Assembly (NCBI RefSeq): GCF_001513955.1
Contig: NZ_KQ948147.1
Location: forward strand, 708,757-772,756
Length of the DNA stretch: 64,000 nt
Direction of reading: 5' to 3'
Origin: Streptomyces pseudovenezuelae
GTDB taxonomy: Bacteria; Actinomycetota; Actinomycetes; Streptomycetales; Streptomycetaceae
Shown: piece after piece, positions 37,953 through 46,454 of the stretch
How positions within the stretch are numbered: the stretch's first letter is position 1
Layout of the letters: each line of letters begins with the position of its first letter
The notes under the pieces: generated by a model
What the model saw: only the letters and a program-made list of their open reading frames with translations
What the model was told of the DNA's origin: nothing
Databases searched by the model: none
Position numbers and translations under genes: made by a program

Positions 37953-40349
37953 TCAGGAGCGCACCCGCACGATCCGCAGCGCGGGCGAGGTCAGGATGTC
38001 CTTCTCGCAGAACCGGGACGTCACCCACCTCTTCTCGGAGAACAGCCGGGTCTGGTCGCTGAAGTGCGGCGAGTTCGGGTTCGAGGACTGGGAGTACGTC
38101 AGCAGGGTCCGGGCCACCGGACAGCGGCCGCCGTCCCAGCCCACCGCCTGGATGTAGCTGGACCCGGTCGTCACCTCCGTGTATCCGCCGCCCGCCGGGT
38201 CCCACACCGGCTCGACCTTGTTCCACACCCCCAGCGACTCGGTGCCGCCCGGAACGGGGACGCGCTTGCCGTTCCGTACGACGAACTGGTGCTCCCCGAG
38301 CCGGGAGTCCAGCGCGATGCCCGCCGCCCGGAGTTCGGCGACCGTGTCCGCGAGGGCCGTCGTGAAGGCGGGTGAGCCCGTGTTGAGGGTGTTCGGCGTG
38401 TTCACCGGGTCGGCCGCCGAGAACGGCACCTTCCACAGCTGGGCCACGGGCAGCCGCCGCCACAGCCGGTCGAACAGCAGGGCGCCCCGGCTGCCGGTGT
38501 TCACGGAGTGGTCCCAGGCCGCGAGCACCCCGCAGGCCTCGCGGACGTCGACGGCCTTGCCGTCGCTGCCCGTCGCCGTGCCGCCGGGCAGAGCCGCACA
38601 TGCCGTCGCCGCGTCCGCCGCCACGAGGTCGCCCGCGGGCACCCGGTCGGCGAACTGCTGCGCCTGGAGGTCCCGCACGGTCAACCGCCCCCGCGCGGCC
38701 ATCGCGGACACGTCCTGCAGAGCACCGCGCGTGCGCAGCGTGCGCTGCGTCCCCAGCGTGCCGAAGACCCGCTCGTAACCCGTCAGCGGCCGCTCGGCGT
38801 TGGCCAGCCAGGCGCTGTCGTTGGAGTTCTCCGCGTACGGCGCGTCCTTCAGGACCGGCATCTTCGCCGGCCCGAAGATGCCCGGCTGTACGGCGTCCGG
38901 GTCACTGCCGAGAGCGCAGTCGCCGTGCGAGCCGTCGAGGATCGCCACCCCCGAGGCGGGGTAGGTGACTTTGCCCAAGGGGGTGGAGCAGCGCTGTGCC
39001 AGTTCGTCGGTGATCCGGGGGAGCACCTGGGACTGCGTGAACAGGGTGTGCCCCCGAGCGTCGGCGGCGATCGTGTTGACCCAGGGCAGCCCCTGCGTAC
39101 GCCGCACCGCGTCCAGCACGTCGCTCGTGCCGCGGGCCCTGCTGAAGCCGAGGGCCGTGTCGGAGGCGCGCAGGTTGGTGGCGTTCGGGTCGTTGAGGGC
39201 GTACGCCGTCGTGGTCGTCCAGGGCAGCGGGAGCGTGGCCCCGAGCGAGGTGACGACGGGGCCGTACCGCGTCCACCACTGGGCCCTCGTCACCGGTGCG
39301 CCGCCTCGGACGGCGACGGTCACCTCGCGCCGGGTCATCCGTTCCGGCCTGCCGTCCACGAGATACGCGGTCGGGTCGGACGGGTCCAGGGTGAGCTGGT
39401 GCAGGTTCAGGGGGACGCCGGTGGCCACGGTGTGGCTCCAGGCCACCTGCGCGTTGTGGCCGATGGAGATCGTCGCCGAGCCGAGCAGCGAGCCGCCCGC
39501 GATGTTCAGTTCGCCCGGGATGGTCTGCTGCGACTGCCAGAAGCGGCGGCCGCCCTGCCAGGGGTAGTGCGGGTTGCCGAGGAGCAGCCCGCGGCCGTTC
39601 GCCGTCGTGGCCCCGCTGAAGGCGACGGCGTTGGAGCCCATGTCGGCGGTGTCGGCCGCGAAGAGCTCACGAGCCGCCCGTGCGGTGTCCCGGGCGTCCG
39701 GTGCGCCTGCCGTCGGGGTGGTGGACACGGGCGGCTGGGCGGCGGTGATGCCGTCCACGGCCCGGCCCTGACCGCCGAGCACGGCCAGCGCGAAACTGCG
39801 CGCGGCCACGTCCTGGACCGACACGGGACGCACCCAGTCGGCGCCCTTGCACGCCGGATCGGTGATCCGGTTCTTCTCCAGCCAGGTGTTGTAGCCGGCG
39901 GCGAAGCCCCGCATCAGGTCCTTCACCTCGCGGCTCGGACCACGCGGCGCCGGCTCGGCCATCAGCCTCTCCACCGTGCCCGCCTCCCGCACCCCGCGGA
40001 AGTACAGGTCGCCGGCGAGGTTCTTCGTGGCCGAGGAGAGCGCGGAGTCCGAGGCCGCGTCGGCCCCGAAGTACCGCGAGCGCTCGCCGCGCACGGTCAC
40101 GAACCCGTCGGCGAGCGCGCAGACCTGGTCGGCGGCCTGCGCCCACCCGGTGCCGAAGCCCAGGTCCGCGTATTTCTTCGCGAGGATGTGCGGGATGCCG
40201 TACTCGGTGTAGCGGATGGTGGCGGACAGACCGCCGTGCGACGGATGGTGCTGTGCGTGCCGGTCCTGCGCGGCTGCGGCCGGCAGTGTGCCGACGGCGG
40301 CGAACAGGGCCACGGCCGTGACGACGGCGCGTCTGGGGCGGGTGCGCAT
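37953..40349 (-). CDS. Secreted penicillin-acylase-family N-terminal-nucleophile hydrolase
   Basis: A 798-residue precursor. The signal peptide (RRAVVTAVALFAAVGTLPAAAA, cut near residue 28) leads to an alpha chain, a spacer and a beta chain starting at Ser 239 in DMGSNAVAFSG, where autocatalytic cleavage exposes the nucleophile. Further family marks are GNPHYPWQGGRRFW, NIAGGSLLGSATISIGHN and TVATGVPLNLHQLTLD. It most resembles acylases that remove long acyl chains from lipopeptides or homoserine lactones (aculeacin A acylase, PvdQ types). The ATG at 40349 follows GGGAGGCACG. It shares a promoter region with the acyl-CoA ligase at 40413, so a released fatty acid could be activated by its neighbour. 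Confidence 0.9.
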   Translation of the reverse strand: MRTRPRRAVVTAVALFAAVGTLPAAAAQDRHAQHHPSHGGLSATIRYTEYGIPHILAKKYADLGFGTGWAQAADQVCALADGFVTVRGERSRYFGADAASDSALSSATKNLAGDLYFRGVREAGTVERLMAEPAPRGPSREVKDLMRGFAAGYNTWLEKNRITDPACKGADWVRPVSVQDVAARSFALAVLGGQGRAVDGITAAQPPVSTTPTAGAPDARDTARAARELFAADTADMGSNAVAFSGATTANGRGLLLGNPHYPWQGGRRFWQSQQTIPGELNIAGGSLLGSATISIGHNAQVAWSHTVATGVPLNLHQLTLDPSDPTAYLVDGRPERMTRREVTVAVRGGAPVTRAQWWTRYGPVVTSLGATLPLPWTTTTAYALNDPNATNLRASDTALGFSRARGTSDVLDAVRRTQGLPWVNTIAADARGHTLFTQSQVLPRITDELAQRCSTPLGKVTYPASGVAILDGSHGDCALGSDPDAVQPGIFGPAKMPVLKDAPYAENSNDSAWLANAERPLTGYERVFGTLGTQRTLRTRGALQDVSAMAARGRLTVRDLQAQQFADRVPAGDLVAADAATACAALPGGTATGSDGKAVDVREACGVLAAWDHSVNTGSRGALLFDRLWRRLPVAQLWKVPFSAADPVNTPNTLNTGSPAFTTALADTVAELRAAGIALDSRLGEHQFVVRNGKRVPVPGGTESLGVWNKVEPVWDPAGGGYTEVTTGSSYIQAVGWDGGRCPVARTLLTYSQSSNPNSPHFSDQTRLFSEKRWVTSRFCEKDILTSPALRIVRVRS

Positions 40350-40392
40350 CGTGCCTCCCAACGTCATTGAGGGAAGGAGCGGTTGAGCGTAC

Positions 40393-40406
40393 CAACCGGT
40401 AGGTTG
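40393..40406. promoter_or_regulatory. Operator CAACC-N4-GGTTG in the acylase/ligase promoter
   Basis: CAACCGGTAGGTTG is a TetR-type inverted repeat. Its TAGGTT (40400-40405) is a plausible -10 box placing a transcription start at the ATG at 40413, which has no ribosome-binding site; the ligase message may be leaderless. The site lies 44 bp upstream of the divergent acylase start, so one repressor could control both genes. Confidence 0.5.
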
Positions 40407-40412
40407 TCCCGT

Positions 40413-41909
40413 ATGACGCCTGGACACGGCAGTACGGTTGACGGGGTGCTGCGGCGCAGCGCCCGGCGCACCCCGGCGCGCGTCGCGGTGGAGTACGGCG
40501 AGCGCTCATGGACGTACGAGGAACTGGACGACGCGGTCTCCCGCGCGGCGCGCCTGCTCCTCGACCAGGGCCTCGACCGCGGTGACCGGGTCGGTGCCTA
40601 CGGCCACAACTCGGACGCGTATCTGATCGCCTTCCTCGCCTGTGCCCGCGCGGGACTGGTGCACGTGCCGGTCAACCAGAACCTCACCGGCGACGATCTG
40701 GCGTACATCGTCGGCCAGTCGGGCAGCACCCTCGTCCTCGCCGATCCCGGCCTCGCGGGACGGCTGCCGGCCGGTGCGCGCACGCTGCCCCTGCGGGACT
40801 CCGCCGACTCGCTGCTGACCCGCCTCGCCACGACGCCGCCGTACGACGGCCCCGAGGCGCGCGGCGAGGACCTGGTCCAGCTGCTGTACACCTCCGGGAC
40901 GACGGCCCTGCCGAAGGGCGCGATGATGACCCACCGCGCCCTGGTGCACGAGTACCTGAGCGCGATCACCGCGTGCGATCTGAGCGCCGGTGACCGCCCC
41001 GTGCACTCGCTGCCGCTGTACCACTCGGCGCAGATGCACGTCTTCCTGCTCCCGTATCTCGCGGTCGGCGCGACGAACATCATCCTCGACGGGCCCGACG
41101 GAGACCGCCTTCTCGACCTGGTCGAACAGGGTCGCGCGGACAGCCTGTTCGCCCCGCCCACGGTGTGGATCGCCCTGGCCAACCGTCCCGACTTCGCCAC
41201 CCGTGACCTCGGCGGACTGCGCAAGGCGTACTACGGCGCCTCGATCATGCCGGTGCCCGTCCTGGAGCGGCTGCGCGAGCGGCTGCCGAAGCTGGCCTTC
41301 TACAACTGCTTCGGCCAGAGCGAGATCGGCCCGCTGGCCACCGTCCTCGCGCCCGACGAGCACAAGGGGCGGATGGACTCCTGCGGCCGCACCGTCCTGT
41401 TCGTGGACGCGCGGGTCGTGGACGAGGACGGCAAGGACGTGCCCGACGGGACGCCAGGCGAGATCGTCTACCGGTCGCCGCAGCTGTGCGAGGGCTATTG
41501 GGACAAGCCCGAGGAGACCGAGGCGGCCTTCCGGGACGGCTGGTTCCACTCCGGCGACCTCGCGGTCCGGGACGCGCACGGCTACTTCACGATCGTCGAC
41601 CGGGTGAAGGACGTCATCAACTCCGGGGGCGTGCTGGTCGCCTCACGCCAGGTGGAGGACGCGCTGTACACCCACGACGCCGTCGCCGAGGTCGCCGTGA
41701 TCGGCCTGCCCGACGAACGGTGGATCGAGGCCGTCACCGCGGTCGTCGTCCCGCGCGGGGAGGTCACCGAGGCCGAACTGATCGACCACGCGCGCGAGAA
41801 GCTCGCCCACTTCAAGGCGCCGAAGCGGGTGCTGTTCGTGGACGAGCTGCCGCGCAACGCCAGCGGGAAGATCCTGAAGCGGGAGCTGCGGGACCGGTTC
41901 GCCGGCTGA
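40413..41909 (+). CDS. Acyl-CoA synthetase (FadD-type AMP-forming ligase)
   Basis: A 498-residue ligase with LLYTSGTTALPKGAMMTH, SLPLYHSAQMHVFLLPYL, YNCFGQSEIGPLA, FHSGDLAVRDAHGYFTIVDR and the C-terminal NASGKILKRELR. It belongs to the medium/long-chain fatty acyl-CoA synthetases. The ATG at 40413 was taken as start (an upstream TTG at 40383 lies inside the operator); no ribosome-binding site is seen. It is divergent from the Ntn acylase, a likely source of its fatty acid. Confidence 0.9.
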   Translation: MTPGHGSTVDGVLRRSARRTPARVAVEYGERSWTYEELDDAVSRAARLLLDQGLDRGDRVGAYGHNSDAYLIAFLACARAGLVHVPVNQNLTGDDLAYIVGQSGSTLVLADPGLAGRLPAGARTLPLRDSADSLLTRLATTPPYDGPEARGEDLVQLLYTSGTTALPKGAMMTHRALVHEYLSAITACDLSAGDRPVHSLPLYHSAQMHVFLLPYLAVGATNIILDGPDGDRLLDLVEQGRADSLFAPPTVWIALANRPDFATRDLGGLRKAYYGASIMPVPVLERLRERLPKLAFYNCFGQSEIGPLATVLAPDEHKGRMDSCGRTVLFVDARVVDEDGKDVPDGTPGEIVYRSPQLCEGYWDKPEETEAAFRDGWFHSGDLAVRDAHGYFTIVDRVKDVINSGGVLVASRQVEDALYTHDAVAEVAVIGLPDERWIEAVTAVVVPRGEVTEAELIDHAREKLAHFKAPKRVLFVDELPRNASGKILKRELRDRFAG

Positions 41910-41994
41910 AGGACCCACCGTCGTTCGCGCGGGGTGTTCTGCCCTCGGCAGAGCCGGGCCGCCGCCGTCCGCCGTCGCGGATACGGTCCCCGGT

Positions 41995-42711
41995 ATGGAC
42001 ACCGTCAAGGCGAACGGCATCACCCTCGCGTACCGGACCTGGGGCCCCGAGGACGCCCTGCCCGTCCTGCTGCTGCACTGCCGTGGTGCCGACGGAGCGG
42101 ACTGGGCCCGGGTCGCCGAGCGGCTGGCGGCGGGGCCGCGTCCGCGCCGTGTGTACGCTCCCGATCTGCGCGGCCACGGTCGCAGCGACTGGCCCGGAGC
42201 GTACGCGTGCGAGGCGATGCGCGACGACATGCTCGGCTTTCTCGCCGCGGTCGGGGCGGGGCATGCCGACGTCGTGGGCCATTCGCTCGGCGGGACCGTC
42301 GCCTGTCTGCTCGCGCAGGACGCGCCCGCTGTCGTACGACGGCTGGTCCTGGAGGACGTGCCCGCGCCGCTTCCCCTCGATCCGCCCAGACCGCCCGCTC
42401 CGGCCCCGGACTCCGCCCTGCCCTTCGACTGGGCCATGCTGCGGGCCACCGACGCGCAGCGCAACGCGCCCGACCCCCGGTGGTGGGACCGCATGGGGCG
42501 GATCACCATGCCCACGCTCGTCGTCGCAGGCGGGCCCTCCAGCCTCGTCCCGCAGGACGAGGTCGCCGCGGTGGCCTCAAGGATCCCCGGCGCCCGCCTG
42601 GTGACCGTCGGCGGTGGTCACCTGGTGCACGAGACCAGGCCGGAGGAGTTCCTGGCCGTCCTCGTGCCCTTCCTGGAGGCGCCCGCCGTCACTTCGCGAA
42701 CGCCGTCATGA
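41995..42711 (+). CDS. Alpha/beta-fold hydrolase
   Basis: A 238-residue hydrolase with the nucleophile elbow VGHSLGGTVA (Ser about residue 97), an oxyanion-side HCRGADGADW, an acidic residue in the strand-7 region (LVVAGGPSSLVPQDEV) and the catalytic His in GGGHLVHETRPEEF. The lid is short, as in small esterases or thioesterases. Substrate unknown. It starts 85 bp after the ligase gene. Its end overlaps the end of the convergent sulfatase-like gene by 23 bp. Confidence 0.87.
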   Translation: MDTVKANGITLAYRTWGPEDALPVLLLHCRGADGADWARVAERLAAGPRPRRVYAPDLRGHGRSDWPGAYACEAMRDDMLGFLAAVGAGHADVVGHSLGGTVACLLAQDAPAVVRRLVLEDVPAPLPLDPPRPPAPAPDSALPFDWAMLRATDAQRNAPDPRWWDRMGRITMPTLVVAGGPSSLVPQDEVAAVASRIPGARLVTVGGGHLVHETRPEEFLAVLVPFLEAPAVTSRTPS

Positions 42712-44518
42712 AGCGGTCGCGGAACTTGTCCATGCCCCACTCGGGCGCGTTGTCGGCGGGCTTGAGGCCGTCCGTCCAGTGCCAGTCCTCGACCCGGTCC
42801 AGGATCCTCGGGTCCTTGGCGACGATGGTGATCGGCACGTCCCTGCTGGTGGAACCCTTGGTGACGGTCGGGACGGGCTGGTGGTCGCCGAGGAAGACCA
42901 GGACCGTGTTCTCGTCGCCGTAGCGCTGCATCCACTGGGTCAGGCTGTCCACGGAGTACTGGATGGCCTTGCGGTACTCGGTGCGCACCCGCTCCTGGCT
43001 CTTCCAGACCTCCGTCGGGTTCGTGCCCTCCTTCTTGATCTGCTCGAAGACCGAACCGTCACCGAGGTCGTTCCAGTCGATCGTGTGGGCGATCGGCGAC
43101 CAGGGGTTGTGGCTGGACGCCAGGATGATCTCCGCCATGATCGGGTCGCGGTTCTTCTTGCCGTGCTCCAGCTTCTGGAAGGCCTCCAGGCTGAACTGGT
43201 CCGGCACGGGCGTCCAGCTGAAGTAGGGGCCCTTGTAGCCGAGGTGCGTGGAGTCGTAGATGTGGTCGAGGCCGAAGTACTTGCCCTCGGGCCAGGACTT
43301 GCGCACACCCGGCACGATGCCGACCGTGCGCCAGTCACCGGTCTTCTGGAAGTAGCTGGTGAGGGTGGCGCGTTTGCTGGAGGTGAGGTTCAGGTACCGC
43401 TGCTGGTTCTTGACCCACAGGCCGGACAGGAACGTGGAGTGGGCCATCCAGCTGCCGGCGCCCGTCACCGGGGACCTCAGCCAGCCGCTGCGCGACGCGA
43501 ACCCGGCCGCCTTGAGCGTCGCGTCGCCCTTCTTCAGCGTCGCGTCCATCTCCGGCGCCATCGCCGGGTCGTCGATCGCCACCCGGCCGTAGCTCTCGAT
43601 GAAGGTGAACAGGACGTCCTTGCCGCGCAGCCCGGTCAGGAGCTGGTCGGGCGGGGTGGCCGCGAAGGCGTCGACGGCGGACTGCTTCTCGAAGACCTGG
43701 GCGTCGCCCAGCCCGTTGCGCACCTGCTGCACCCGGTTGGCGAGGAACTCGGTGTTGCCCTTGGTGGCGAACGAGACGCCGCCGAACTGCACGCCCACCG
43801 TGAAGCAGGTGACCCACACGGTGCCGAGGACGAGGATGGTGCCGACGGACCTGGAGCGGTGCCGGGACATCACGTTCGTCAGCCGTAGCGTCGCCCAGGT
43901 GCACAGCGCGAGCAGGGCGAGGAACAGGACGATCACGCCGATCACCGCGAGTACCTCGCCGGTGCGGCCGAACGTCTCCTTGAGCCAGTCCGTCGCGTTG
44001 CCCAGCATGATCCAGTCGAAGACCAGGTCGAACGGCCGGGCCAGGGTCTGGTAGAAGCCCATGTCCATGAACTTCATGACCGCGAACAGCCCGAGGAACA
44101 GCCCGGAGACGACGGCGGCGATCCGGCGTGCCCTGGGCGGCAGCACGAGGAGGACGGCCACCAGGACGATCGCCTCGACGGGCAGCCGGAAGAACGACCG
44201 CAGGTTCATGTGGTCGAGCCGGTTCGGGAAGAGCAGCACGAGCAGCACCAGAAGACCGGCCAGCACGCTCGTCCCCACGGACACACCACGGGCCGTACGG
44301 GGGAAGCGGCGGCGCCAGCCGAACCAGCCCGGGCGCGGGGAACCACTCGGCGGGGGAGTGGCCTGGTCACCGGTCTCCGAGGTTTCCGAGGTCTCCGTCT
44401 TCCCGGGCTCCCCTGTGGCCTCTTCCGTCGCGTCCGCCCCCGTCGCACCCCCACCGTCCGTGTCCTTCTCGCCCCCAGTGATGTCCGGCAGTTGACGAGA
44501 GCGAGTGAAGAGTGACAC
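42689..44518 (-). CDS. Sulfatase-superfamily membrane protein (LtaS/phosphoglycerol-transferase-like)
   Basis: A 609-residue protein with a charged, low-complexity cytoplasmic start, about five membrane helices (roughly residues 65-240) and a large extracellular alkaline-phosphatase-fold domain. That domain contains LFTFIESYGRVAI near its start, GSWMAHSTFLSGLW with the candidate nucleophile Ser/Thr, EIILASSHNPWSPI and VLVFLGDHQPVP with Asp/His metal ligands. Enzymes of this layout transfer phosphoglycerol to polymers or cleave phospholipid or sulfate esters. The GTG at 44518 follows GGAAGG. The 18-bp tandem repeat at 44533-44568 lies in its promoter. Confidence 0.82.
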   Translation of the reverse strand: MSLFTRSRQLPDITGGEKDTDGGGATGADATEEATGEPGKTETSETSETGDQATPPPSGSPRPGWFGWRRRFPRTARGVSVGTSVLAGLLVLLVLLFPNRLDHMNLRSFFRLPVEAIVLVAVLLVLPPRARRIAAVVSGLFLGLFAVMKFMDMGFYQTLARPFDLVFDWIMLGNATDWLKETFGRTGEVLAVIGVIVLFLALLALCTWATLRLTNVMSRHRSRSVGTILVLGTVWVTCFTVGVQFGGVSFATKGNTEFLANRVQQVRNGLGDAQVFEKQSAVDAFAATPPDQLLTGLRGKDVLFTFIESYGRVAIDDPAMAPEMDATLKKGDATLKAAGFASRSGWLRSPVTGAGSWMAHSTFLSGLWVKNQQRYLNLTSSKRATLTSYFQKTGDWRTVGIVPGVRKSWPEGKYFGLDHIYDSTHLGYKGPYFSWTPVPDQFSLEAFQKLEHGKKNRDPIMAEIILASSHNPWSPIAHTIDWNDLGDGSVFEQIKKEGTNPTEVWKSQERVRTEYRKAIQYSVDSLTQWMQRYGDENTVLVFLGDHQPVPTVTKGSTSRDVPITIVAKDPRILDRVEDWHWTDGLKPADNAPEWGMDKFRDRFMTAFAK

Positions 44519-44532
44519 CCGGTGGTCCTTCC

Positions 44533-44568
44533 GTGCGGTCTTGCTGTGACGTGCGGTCCTGCCGCGAC
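44533..44568. repeat. 18-bp tandem repeat upstream of the sulfatase-like gene
   Basis: GTGCGGTCTTGCTGTGAC (44533-44550) is followed directly by GTGCGGTCCTGCCGCGAC (44551-44568), 15 of 18 identical. It starts 15 bp upstream of the start codon and may bind a regulator twice on roughly the same DNA face, or be a chance slippage product. Confidence 0.5.
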
Positions 44569-44663
44569 GGCATGACGAACAGGGCCCGCTGACCGAGCCT
44601 GCCCTCACCAGTACGGTCGCACGTCACGTTCGGTTCAATCGCACGGGGCCCCGGAACGGACGG

Positions 44664-46277
44664 TCACCCGTCGGCCGCCACCGCCACCTTCTGCGCCCAG
44701 CGGTAGTCCGCCTTGCCGCTCGGCGACCGCCGGATGGACTCCGCGATCACCAGCTGGCGCGGCACCTTGTAGCCCGCGAGCCGTGCCCGGCAGTGCGTCT
44801 GGAGGTCGTCCAGGGACATCCGCCCCGCCCCCGCCCGCAACTGCACGACGGCCGCCACATGGTGCCCCCACTTCACGTCCGGCACTCCGGCGACGAGCGC
44901 GTCGTAGACGTCCGGATGTGCCTTGAGCGCCTGCTCGACCTCCTCCGGGTACACCTTCTCGCCGCCCGTGTTGATGCACTGCGAGCCGCGCCCGAGGACG
45001 GTGACGACGCCCTCCTCGTCGACGGTCGCCATGTCGCCGAGCAGCACCCACCGCTCACCGTCCTTCTCGAAGAAGGTGTCGGCGGTTTTCCCCTGGTCGT
45101 TGTAGTAGCCGAGCGGCACGTGGCCGCACTGCGCGACCCGGCCCACCTCGCCCACCGCGACGGGTTCGTGGGTCGCGGGGTCGACCACCTGGGTACGGGA
45201 GTTGACCCGCACGCGGAAGCCGCGCTCGGGGCCCGAGTCCTCCGTGGCCGTGCCGTTGAAGCCGGACTCGGAGGAGCCGAAGTTGTTGAGCAGCATGGCG
45301 CCCGGGACGAGCGCCCGGAACTGCCGGCTCACCGTGTCCGACATGATCGCGCCCGAGGAGGACACGCTGAACACCGACGACATGTCGGTGCCCTTCATCG
45401 GACCCTGCAGCGCGTCGATGAGCGGCCGCAGCATCGCGTCGCCCACCAGCGACATGGCGCTCACCTTCTCCCGCTCGACGGTCCGCAGCACCTCCTCGGG
45501 CACGAACTTGCGGTGCAGTACGACCCGTTGGCCGAAGTTGAAGCCGATGAGGGCGGTCAGCGTCGAGGTGCCGTGCATCAGCGGGGGCGTGGGGAAGAAG
45601 GTGATCCCCGGCCCGCCCGCCGCGACCCGCTCGGCCAGCTCCTCGGGTCGCTTCACCGGCTCCCCGGTCGGAGCGCCCCCGCCGAGCCCCGAGAAGAACA
45701 GATCCTCCTGGCGCCACATCACGCCCTTGGGCATCCCGGTGGTGCCGCCGGTGTAGATGATGAACTGGTCGTCGGCCGACCGCCCCGGGAACCCGCGCTC
45801 GGGCGACCCGGAGGCCTCGGCGTCCGTGAAGTCCACCGCCGGCAGCCCGTTCGGCTCCGCCCGTCCGACCCGCACCAGGTGCCGCAGCCGTTGCGTGTGC
45901 GGCAGCGCGGCCGCCACCCGGTCCGTGAACTCGCCGTCGAAGACCAGCCCCACCAGATCCGCGTCCCGGTAGAGATAGACCAACTCCTCCTCGACATAGC
46001 GGTAGTTGACGTTCACCGGGACGATCCGCGCCTTCAGGCACCCCAGCAGCGTCTGTACGTACTCCACCCCGTTGTAGAGATGCAGTCCGACGTGCTCACC
46101 GGCGCGTACTCCGCTGTCGAGGAGATGGTGGCCGATGCGATCGGCGGCGGCGTCCAGTTCCGCGTACGTCAGCCGGCGCTCCGCACCCGTACCGGGAATG
46201 TCGAGGTACGCGAGCGCCTCACGGTCCGGCACCACGTCGACGACCGACTCGAACAGGTCGGCAAGGTTGTACTCCAC
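44664..46277 (-). CDS. FadD19-like acyl-CoA (sterol-CoA) synthetase
   Basis: A 537-residue AMP-forming ligase with FIIYTGGTTGMPKGVMWRQED (P-loop with TGGTTG in place of TSGTTG), FFPTPPLMHGTS, LNNFGSSESGFNG, a gating GRGSQCINTGGEKVYPEEVE and C-terminal SPSGKADYRWAQ. The start MEYNLADLFESVVDVVPDRE, length and opposed orientation to an EchA19-like gene match mycobacterial FadD19 (Rv3515c), which activates C26 sterol side-chain acids. The GTG at 46277 follows CAGGAGGAACG. Other hydrophobic acids remain possible substrates. It shares a promoter region with the plus-strand block from 46455. Confidence 0.87.
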   Translation of the reverse strand: MEYNLADLFESVVDVVPDREALAYLDIPGTGAERRLTYAELDAAADRIGHHLLDSGVRAGEHVGLHLYNGVEYVQTLLGCLKARIVPVNVNYRYVEEELVYLYRDADLVGLVFDGEFTDRVAAALPHTQRLRHLVRVGRAEPNGLPAVDFTDAEASGSPERGFPGRSADDQFIIYTGGTTGMPKGVMWRQEDLFFSGLGGGAPTGEPVKRPEELAERVAAGGPGITFFPTPPLMHGTSTLTALIGFNFGQRVVLHRKFVPEEVLRTVEREKVSAMSLVGDAMLRPLIDALQGPMKGTDMSSVFSVSSSGAIMSDTVSRQFRALVPGAMLLNNFGSSESGFNGTATEDSGPERGFRVRVNSRTQVVDPATHEPVAVGEVGRVAQCGHVPLGYYNDQGKTADTFFEKDGERWVLLGDMATVDEEGVVTVLGRGSQCINTGGEKVYPEEVEQALKAHPDVYDALVAGVPDVKWGHHVAAVVQLRAGAGRMSLDDLQTHCRARLAGYKVPRQLVIAESIRRSPSGKADYRWAQKVAVAADG

Positions 46278-46372
46278 CGTTCCTCCTGAACTGGTCCCGG
46301 CCCGGCTCTGTGACGGTTCGCCGGTCATCAGAGCAAAGGGCGGCGTGACTGTGAAGGGTTCGCGCGAAGAAA

Positions 46373-46430
46373 TCTGACTGTCTGTCAGAAAACCCTTGAA
46401 GTGCACCGGCGCCTCCTGCAACCTGTTCTC
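46373..46430. promoter_or_regulatory. Two operators between the fadD19-like and echA19-like genes
   Basis: TCTGACTGTCTGTCAGA (46373-46389) is a 17-bp palindrome followed by AAAACC, the same extended element as at 35222. Downstream, TGCAACCTGTTCTC (46417-46430) matches the KstR pattern T-N2-AAC-N2-GTT-N2-A in all but the last base. Both lie in the 177-bp divergent promoter and could control the whole block. Confidence 0.6.
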
Positions 46431-46454
46431 GTTCCGGCAGAGGGGAGAGGGTCG

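Noticed and set aside
36387-41909. Nonribosomal-peptide-like cluster suggested by two AMP-forming enzymes and an acylase
   Set aside because: Both enzymes are stand-alone acyl-CoA ligases. There are no carrier, condensation or thioesterase domains nearby.
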